Origin: Lachnospiraceae bacterium UBA3645 | Lineage (GTDB): Bacteria > Bacillota > Clostridia > Lachnospirales > Lachnospiraceae | Assembly (NCBI GenBank): GCA_002373555.1 | Contig: DFKM01000087.1 | Span: forward strand, 4,741-16,200 | Direction: 5' to 3' | DNA length: 11,460 bases | In this document: piece after piece, positions 7,053 through 11,460 of the stretch | Layout of the letters: every line of letters starts with the position of its first letter | Numbering within the stretch: position 1 is the stretch's first letter | The notes under the pieces: model-generated | The model's input: only the letters and a program-made list of their open reading frames with translations | The model's database searches: none | What the model was told of the DNA's origin: nothing | Position numbers and translations under genes: made by a program

Positions 7053-7060
7053 AAGGAGGT
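7053..7060 (+). promoter_or_regulatory. Ribosome site that sets the dnaG start
   Basis: AAGGAGGT at 7053-7060 is a near-perfect anti-16S match. A GTG at 7059 is in frame but overlaps this site and cannot be served by it. The next in-frame GTG, at 7068-7070, lies 7 bases downstream, the ideal distance, and gives the standard DnaG N-terminus MRYSEDLI. Confidence 0.88.
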
Positions 7061-7067
7061 GAGGCGC

Positions 7068-8882
7068 GTGCGCTACAGTGAGGATCTCATACAGGAAATC
7101 CGAACCAGAAATGATATCGTATCCGTGATCTCATCCTATGTGAAGCTGACAAAAAAAGGCGGCGGCTATTTCGGCTGCTGCCCTTTTCATAATGAAAAGA
7201 CCCCTTCGTTCCATGTCCGCCCGGACAGGCAGACCTACCACTGCTTCGGCTGCGGCGTCGGCGGAAATGTGATCACATTCATGATGGCATACGAGAATTA
7301 TTCCTTCCAGGAAGCGCTGAAAGCACTGGCGGAACGCGCAGGCGTCGCGCTGCCGGAGGAGGAGCCGGATGCGGAGGAGAGAAAACGCACCAGTCTCCGG
7401 CAGAGACTTCTGGATGTCAATAAAGATGCGGCGACATTTTATGTGAAGCAGCTCTACTCCGAAAGAGGGACCCGCGGACGCGAATATTTTGCCGGCCGCC
7501 GGCTGTCCAGAGACACCATGATCAAATTCGGATTGGGGTTTGCACCACAGACTTCCAATGCACTGTATCAGTATCTGAAGGCACAGGGGTATTCGGATGA
7601 GCTCATTTCCCAGGCCGGTCTTGCAAAGATCACCGAAAAGCGGATCACGGACCGTTTCTGGAACCGGGTGATGTTCCCGATCATGGACTCGAACCGGCGC
7701 GTGATCGGCTTCGGCGGAAGAGTCATGGGAGACGGAGAACCGAAATATCTGAATTCACCCGAGACGATGCTCTTTGACAAGAGCCGAAATCTGTATGGCC
7801 TGCACCTTGCCAGAAGAAGCAGAGCCGGCTATTTCCTGCTCTGTGAGGGCTATATGGATGTCATTTCCATGCACCAGGCAGGATTTGACCAGGCCGTGGC
7901 ATCGCTCGGCACATCGCTGACGGAAGGGCATGCGGCGCTGATCGCGAGATATGTGAATGAAGTCGTGCTGACCTACGACAGCGACGGTGCGGGCATCAAG
8001 GCGGCGATGCGGGCGATCCCGATCCTGAAGGCGGCCGGTGTGAATGTCCGTGTTCTGGATCTGAAGCCGTACAAGGATCCGGATGAATTCATAAAAGCGC
8101 TCGGCGCGGAAGCATTTCAGGAAAGGATCGATACCGCTGTCAACGGCTTTCTGTTTGAAACAGATGTGATCCGGAGCGGATACGATCTCTCGGATCCGGC
8201 GGAGAAGACGGCTTTCTACCGGCAGATCGCAGGAAAGCTGACGGAATTCACCGAGGAACTGGAGCGCGAGAATTATCTGGAATCCGCGGCCGCAAGGCAC
8301 GGCATACCTGCGGACGGTCTGCGGGATATGGTCCGGCGTGCCGGCTATGATATGCTGCCGGGTGAGGCGTCCGCTCTGGGCAGAAGGACTGTGTCAGCAC
8401 GGAAAGCCGCCGGCGGGAACGATAAGAAAAAGACAGGCCTGCGGAGCGCACAGCTCCAGGTGCTGTATTTCGGCATGCAGAGCCCGGAAGCGGCGGACTG
8501 GGTCAGAAGAGAACTGACGCCGGAGGATTTCGCAGGAGAAGACATGTCGGCACTGGCGTCGGATCTGTTCGGCATGTGGGGAGAACACAGGATGCCGGAT
8601 CCCGCAGGGCTGATCGACAGATACCAGGAGAATGAGCAGGCAAGAAACGCAGCTGCCGAGATCTCCTCAGCTGCATTTCCGGAGGACTACAGCGGACAGG
8701 ATATTTCAAAACTGATGAAGGAGAACGTCCGGCGCATGAAGAAGGAACGCATCGACAGACAGCTGCGCGATCCTTCGGATATAAAAGCCTTTCAGAAAGC
8801 GCTGAAGGATGCCGCGCGATTCGAAAAGCCGGACAGCATATCCGATCCTCCGGCTGTTTCCTGGAACGGAGGAGCGCTATGA
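7068..8882 (+). CDS. dnaG: DNA primase DnaG
   Basis: DnaG synthesises RNA primers for lagging-strand replication and is recruited by the replicative helicase. From the GTG at 7068 the product is 604 residues, a normal length. The N-terminal CHC2 zinc finger has Cys38, His41, Cys59 and Cys62 (CPFHNEKTPSF, then YHCFGCGVGGN). The RNA-polymerase domain carries KFGLGFAP and RFWNRVMFPI (197-206). The TOPRIM metal-binding residues are visible as Glu260 in LCEGYMDVI and Asp304/Asp306 in TYDSDGAG. The C-terminal helicase-binding region (about 450-590) is divergent, as usual, and ends in a basic helical segment (VRRMKKERIDRQLRD). It follows dgt by 19 nt and overlaps trmK by 4 nt (ATGA). The usual downstream partner rpoD is absent here. 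Confidence 0.97.
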   Translation: MRYSEDLIQEIRTRNDIVSVISSYVKLTKKGGGYFGCCPFHNEKTPSFHVRPDRQTYHCFGCGVGGNVITFMMAYENYSFQEALKALAERAGVALPEEEPDAEERKRTSLRQRLLDVNKDAATFYVKQLYSERGTRGREYFAGRRLSRDTMIKFGLGFAPQTSNALYQYLKAQGYSDELISQAGLAKITEKRITDRFWNRVMFPIMDSNRRVIGFGGRVMGDGEPKYLNSPETMLFDKSRNLYGLHLARRSRAGYFLLCEGYMDVISMHQAGFDQAVASLGTSLTEGHAALIARYVNEVVLTYDSDGAGIKAAMRAIPILKAAGVNVRVLDLKPYKDPDEFIKALGAEAFQERIDTAVNGFLFETDVIRSGYDLSDPAEKTAFYRQIAGKLTEFTEELERENYLESAAARHGIPADGLRDMVRRAGYDMLPGEASALGRRTVSARKAAGGNDKKKTGLRSAQLQVLYFGMQSPEAADWVRRELTPEDFAGEDMSALASDLFGMWGEHRMPDPAGLIDRYQENEQARNAAAEISSAAFPEDYSGQDISKLMKENVRRMKKERIDRQLRDPSDIKAFQKALKDAARFEKPDSISDPPAVSWNGGAL

Positions 8883-9583
8883 GCAGCCGACTTTCGCCGA
8901 GACTGACCGAGATCATAAGACTATGCGGAAAAGGGCGGGTGATCGCCGATATCGGCTGTGACCATGCTTTTGTCTGTATCCGGCTCATAGAAGGGAATGC
9001 CTACGGAAAAGCACTGGCAATGGACGTCCGCTCCGGCCCGCTTGCGGCTGCTTCGGCAAATATACGGGACGCCGGCCTTTCCGGCAGGATCGAGACCAGG
9101 CTCTCGGACGGACTGGAAAAGCTCCGGCCCGGTGAAGCGGATACCGTGCTGATCGCGGGAATGGGCGGCGACCTGATCATGCGGATCCTCGAAGCCGGTA
9201 TGGACCGGCTGCCGCCGGACGTCCGGCTTGTACTCGGACCCCAGTCCCATGTTCCGGAAGTCAGGGCGTATCTTCTGCAGAACGGATTCCGGATCACGGA
9301 GGAAGTGTTCTTAAAGGATGACGGAAAATATTATGCACTGATGATTGCAGGCAGGGGAGAAGATACCCCTTACTCGGAAGTGGAACTTGCCTTCGGAAGA
9401 TTCCCGATCCGCCTGCAGGACCCGGTGCTGGATACATGGCTTTCTGACAGATGCGGAAAGCTTACAGCGATCATTGACAGTCTGAAAAATGTTTCCACAC
9501 AGCAGTCAGCCGAACGGATCCATGCGCTGACCAGCGAAAAAACACTGGCTGAAGCAGCGCTTCGGCAGATAAGGAGAGAATGA
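8879..9583 (+). CDS. trmK: tRNA (adenine(22)-N1)-methyltransferase TrmK
   Basis: TrmK (B. subtilis YqfN) is a SAM-dependent Rossmann-fold enzyme that methylates N1 of A22 in the D-loop of some tRNAs. The 234-residue product matches the family in length and shows LSPRLTEII at the N-terminus, SAM motif I as ADIGCDHA (23-30), the family-specific DVRSGPLAAASANI (49-62), RLSDGLEKLRPGE (74-86) and IAGMGGDLIMRIL (92-104), the last at the catalytic edge. The C-terminal part, about 165-234, looks helical, in line with the coiled-coil domain of known TrmK structures. The ATG at 8879 lies in the dnaG stop (ATGA) with GGAGG (8868-8872) 6 bases upstream, so translation is coupled to dnaG. In many Firmicutes it is followed by a Nif3-like gene (yqfO), but here by the nucleoside kinase. 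Confidence 0.95.
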   Translation: MSSRLSPRLTEIIRLCGKGRVIADIGCDHAFVCIRLIEGNAYGKALAMDVRSGPLAAASANIRDAGLSGRIETRLSDGLEKLRPGEADTVLIAGMGGDLIMRILEAGMDRLPPDVRLVLGPQSHVPEVRAYLLQNGFRITEEVFLKDDGKYYALMIAGRGEDTPYSEVELAFGRFPIRLQDPVLDTWLSDRCGKLTAIIDSLKNVSTQQSAERIHALTSEKTLAEAALRQIRRE

Positions 9584-9585
9584 TG
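9571..9585 (+). promoter_or_regulatory. Ribosome site and tandem ATG of the nucleoside kinase
   Basis: AAGGAG at 9571-9576 precedes two in-frame ATG codons at 9580 and 9583. Spacing is 3 bases to the first and 6 to the second, so the second is the likelier start. The first ATG overlaps the trmK stop (TGA 9581-9583). With the second, the two genes share a single base. Confidence 0.7.
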
Positions 9586-11238
9586 GCTATTGTGAGAACA
9601 GGCGGCAAACAGATCAAGGTGAATGAAGGCACATCTCTGAAATTTCTGGCCATGAGCGAACAGGCGCAGTACGAAAATGATATCGTGCTCGCCAAGGTGA
9701 ACGGGAAGCTGAAGGAACTGAGAAAACAGGTGTCCGGCGATTGTGAGGTCACCTTTATTACCACGAACGAGACCGTGGGCATGCAGACCTACCGCAGATC
9801 GGCGCTGATGGTCATGATGAAGGCGATCTATGACTGCGTCGCGATTGAGGATCTGCAGTCCGTATACTCGGATTTCTCCGTCAACAACGGCCTGTTCATC
9901 ATGGTGGACGGCAATGTGACCTGCGACGGGGCATTTGCGGCAAAGATCAGGGAGCGGATGCAGGAGATCATCGAGGCGGATCTTCCCTTCGAAAAATTCT
10001 CGGTGCCGGTTGAAGAAGCGAGAGCCATTTTCCGGAAGCTGAAGATGTTCAAGAAGGACCGGCTCTTCCGTTACAGGAGACATTCCAAGGTGAATCTGTA
10101 CTCTCTGGACGGTTTTATGGATTATTTCTACGGCTATATGGTTCCGTCGACCGGCTATATAAAGGTATTTGATGTCCTTCCCTATCATGGCGGGCTCATT
10201 CTGGCGCTGCCGAAGCGCAGTGCGCCGAAGGTGATCCCGGAGGATTCCGGTCAGGAGAAACGCTTCGCGCTCATGATGGATACATCGCAGTGGTGCGACC
10301 GGATGGGACTGGCTACCGTCGGCGAGATCAATGACAAGATCGCTGCCGGACTGACCGAGGATATGATCCTCGTGGCGGAGGCCAGACAGGAAGCAAAGAT
10401 CGCCGGGATCGCTTCCATGATCGCGGAGAGAAAGGACGTCAAGTTCGTCATGATCGCGGGACCGTCCTCCTCCGGCAAGACCAGCTTTTCCCACAGGCTG
10501 TCCATCCAGCTGCGGGCGAACGGTCTGAATCCGCATCCGATCGCCGTGGATGATTATTTTGTCAACCGGGAGGATACGCCGGTGGACGAAGACGGGAAAC
10601 TGGATTTTGAAGCGCTGGAATGCGTGGATGTAAAGCTTTTCAACGAAGATATGAAAAAGCTTCTTGCAGGAGAGCGTGTGGAACTCCCGACGTTCGATTT
10701 CGTACAGGGAAGAAGGACGTATGCGGGCAATTATCTCCAGATCGGTCCTTCGGATATCCTGGTCATCGAAGGCATTCACTGCCTGAACGACAGGCTGTCG
10801 GAATCCCTGCCGCCGGAAGCGAAATTCAGGATCTATATCAGTGCGCTTTCCCAGCTGAATATCGATGAGCACAACCGGATCCCGACGACTGACGGCAGAC
10901 TGGTCCGAAGAATGATCCGGGATGCGAGGACGCGCGGCACTTCCGCCCGGGATACGATCGCCAGATGGCCTTCGGTCCGCAGAGGCGAGGAACGGAATAT
11001 CTTCCCGTTCCAGGAGAGTGCGGATGTGATGTTCGACTCCTCCCTGATCTATGAGTTTTCCGTGCTGAAGCCCTACGCGGAACAGCTGCTGTTCGGGATC
11101 CCGGAGGACTGCGAGGAGTATCTGGAAGCGAAGAAGCTTCTGAAATTCTTCGATTATTTCCTTGCGGTCAGCAGCGATGCGATCCCCGGCAATTCCCTGT
11201 TAAAGGAGTTTATCGGCGGAAGCCTGTTTAAGGTCTGA
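9583..11238 (+). CDS. Nucleoside (uridine-type) kinase with TGS and ThrRS-like N-terminus
   Basis: The 551-residue product belongs to the clostridial family annotated as nucleoside kinase or uridine kinase. Residues about 1-60 look like a TGS domain (KVNEGTSLKFLA). Residues about 60-210 resemble the second additional domain of threonyl-tRNA synthetase (TTNETVGMQTYRRSALMVMM; DYFYGYMVPSTGYI). The C-terminal half is a P-loop phosphotransferase of the uridine kinase/phosphoribulokinase type. It has Walker A GPSSSGKTS (293-301), the VDDYFVNRED substrate-site motif (322-331), a Walker B-like strand ILVIEGIHCLND (392-403) and an arginine-rich lid (VRRMIRDARTRGTSARDTI, 441-459). It most likely phosphorylates a nucleoside such as uridine or cytidine, though substrates of this fused family are poorly established. 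It is the last gene of the operon, and a possible alternative start at 9580 adds one Met. Confidence 0.9.
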   Translation: MAIVRTGGKQIKVNEGTSLKFLAMSEQAQYENDIVLAKVNGKLKELRKQVSGDCEVTFITTNETVGMQTYRRSALMVMMKAIYDCVAIEDLQSVYSDFSVNNGLFIMVDGNVTCDGAFAAKIRERMQEIIEADLPFEKFSVPVEEARAIFRKLKMFKKDRLFRYRRHSKVNLYSLDGFMDYFYGYMVPSTGYIKVFDVLPYHGGLILALPKRSAPKVIPEDSGQEKRFALMMDTSQWCDRMGLATVGEINDKIAAGLTEDMILVAEARQEAKIAGIASMIAERKDVKFVMIAGPSSSGKTSFSHRLSIQLRANGLNPHPIAVDDYFVNREDTPVDEDGKLDFEALECVDVKLFNEDMKKLLAGERVELPTFDFVQGRRTYAGNYLQIGPSDILVIEGIHCLNDRLSESLPPEAKFRIYISALSQLNIDEHNRIPTTDGRLVRRMIRDARTRGTSARDTIARWPSVRRGEERNIFPFQESADVMFDSSLIYEFSVLKPYAEQLLFGIPEDCEEYLEAKKLLKFFDYFLAVSSDAIPGNSLLKEFIGGSLFKV

Positions 11239-11246
11239 ATCCAGGC

Positions 11247-11283
11247 GTCTTCCCGCGTCCCGCTGCAGCTGCCCCGGGAAGGC
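11247..11283 (+). terminator. GC-rich hairpin after the kinase gene, weak terminator candidate
   Basis: GTCTTCCCG (11247-11255) pairs with CGGGAAGGC (11275-11283), nine pairs with one wobble, around a 19-base loop that itself contains the palindrome GCTGCAGC. It starts 8 bases after the stop of the last operon gene. No T-run follows, so it is not a standard intrinsic terminator. It may pause transcription, block 3' exonucleases or need Rho. Confidence 0.35.
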
Positions 11284-11309
11284 ACAATTATGAATACTCT
11301 GTGAAGTGA

Positions 11310-11338
11310 TTGATTTCATTCTTTGTTTCTGCTAGAAT
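11310..11338 (+). promoter_or_regulatory. Extended -10 promoter of rnpB
   Basis: TTGATT (11310-11315) and TAGAAT (11333-11338) are 17 bases apart, and TG at 11330-11331 one base before the -10 makes it an extended -10 element. The predicted start is near 11345, just ahead of the RNase P RNA sequence. Confidence 0.85.
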
Positions 11339-11344
11339 ACGTAA

Positions 11345-11460
11345 ATGGTCCGAGCAGGATGAATGATCGCGGACGCAGATACGCCGGATTCCGGAACGGT
11401 CTGCGGATGAGGAAAGTCCGGGCTTCGCAGGGCAGGATGCCGGTTAACGGCCGGTGGAGG
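11345..11460 (+). ncRNA. rnpB: RNase P RNA (type A-like), 5' part
   Basis: This is the 5' portion of the catalytic RNA of ribonuclease P, which removes the 5' leader of pre-tRNAs. The universally conserved segment GAGGAAAGTCCGGGCT (11409-11424, P4 5' strand) is followed by CAGGGCAGGATGCCGGTTAACG, here 11429-11450, which closely follows type A RNAs such as that of E. coli (P8/P9 region) and not the Bacillus type B. Upstream, CGCAGA (11374-11379) pairs with TCTGCG (11400-11405), with inner pairing around CCGG (11384-11387 with 11391-11394), forming the P3 arm. The start is inferred from the promoter. The 3' part, including the second P4 strand, lies outside the window. Confidence 0.93.

Noticed and set aside
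9583..9640. Resemblance of the kinase N-terminus (AIVRTGGKQIKV) to ribosomal protein L21
   Set aside because: The match is confined to about a dozen residues. The rest follows a TGS and ThrRS-like pattern continuous with the kinase, so chance similarity is likelier than an L21 fusion.
9370..10872. 500-codon open frame on the minus strand opposite trmK and the nucleoside kinase
   Set aside because: It is again in register with the kinase codons and is explained by the same codon avoidance. It has no family motif and lies across two genes with clear functions.

Overview
This window reads as a chromosomal housekeeping region of a moderately GC-rich Firmicute, most likely a Clostridia member close to Lachnospiraceae. 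The evidence is the clostridial-type L32 start (MSICPKNKSSK), strong AGGAGG-type ribosome sites, consensus vegetative promoters, TTG and GTG starts, and the gene set htpG, tmcAL, rpmF, dgt-dnaG-trmK and a TGS-containing nucleoside kinase. No mobile element, CRISPR array, tRNA, integrase or phage gene is visible.

Layout. (1) Bases 1-1112 hold the 3' part of htpG (Hsp90 chaperone), which runs off the left edge and ends at a strong bidirectional hairpin terminator. (2) tmcAL lies on the minus strand at 1168-2328, convergent to htpG and divergent from rpmF. The gap between tmcAL and rpmF holds two back-to-back consensus promoters. (3) rpmF (2512-2691) has its own perfect TTGACA-17-TATAAT promoter and its own terminator, so it appears to be monocistronic. 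(4) A promoter at 2774-2803 starts a tightly packed six-gene run to 11238: a membrane-anchored YkuD L,D-transpeptidase with unusual charged ends, an S33-type alpha/beta hydrolase, a dGTPase-family HD phosphohydrolase, DNA primase, tRNA m1A22 methyltransferase and a TGS/P-loop nucleoside kinase. Gaps are 42 nt, a 4-nt overlap, 19 nt, a 4-nt overlap and a 1-nt overlap. (5) An extended -10 promoter at 11310-11338 drives the RNase P RNA gene (type A-like), which is cut by the right edge.

How the genes relate. The operon links envelope remodelling (L,D-transpeptidase), nucleotide metabolism (dGTPase, nucleoside kinase), replication priming (DnaG) and tRNA maturation (TrmK). With tmcAL and rnpB, three tRNA-processing or tRNA-modification genes lie within 10 kb, and rpmF adds a ribosomal protein.

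I see no clear new defence or mobile system. The most notable points are missing neighbours. No rpoD/sigA lies between dnaG and trmK, where Firmicutes usually carry it. No yceD precedes rpmF, and no pta-ackA lies between tmcAL and rpmF. Also notable are the long charged tails of the L,D-transpeptidase and the apparent loss of metal ligands in the ThrRS-like part of the nucleoside kinase. Several long antisense open frames are explained by codon bias and were rejected.
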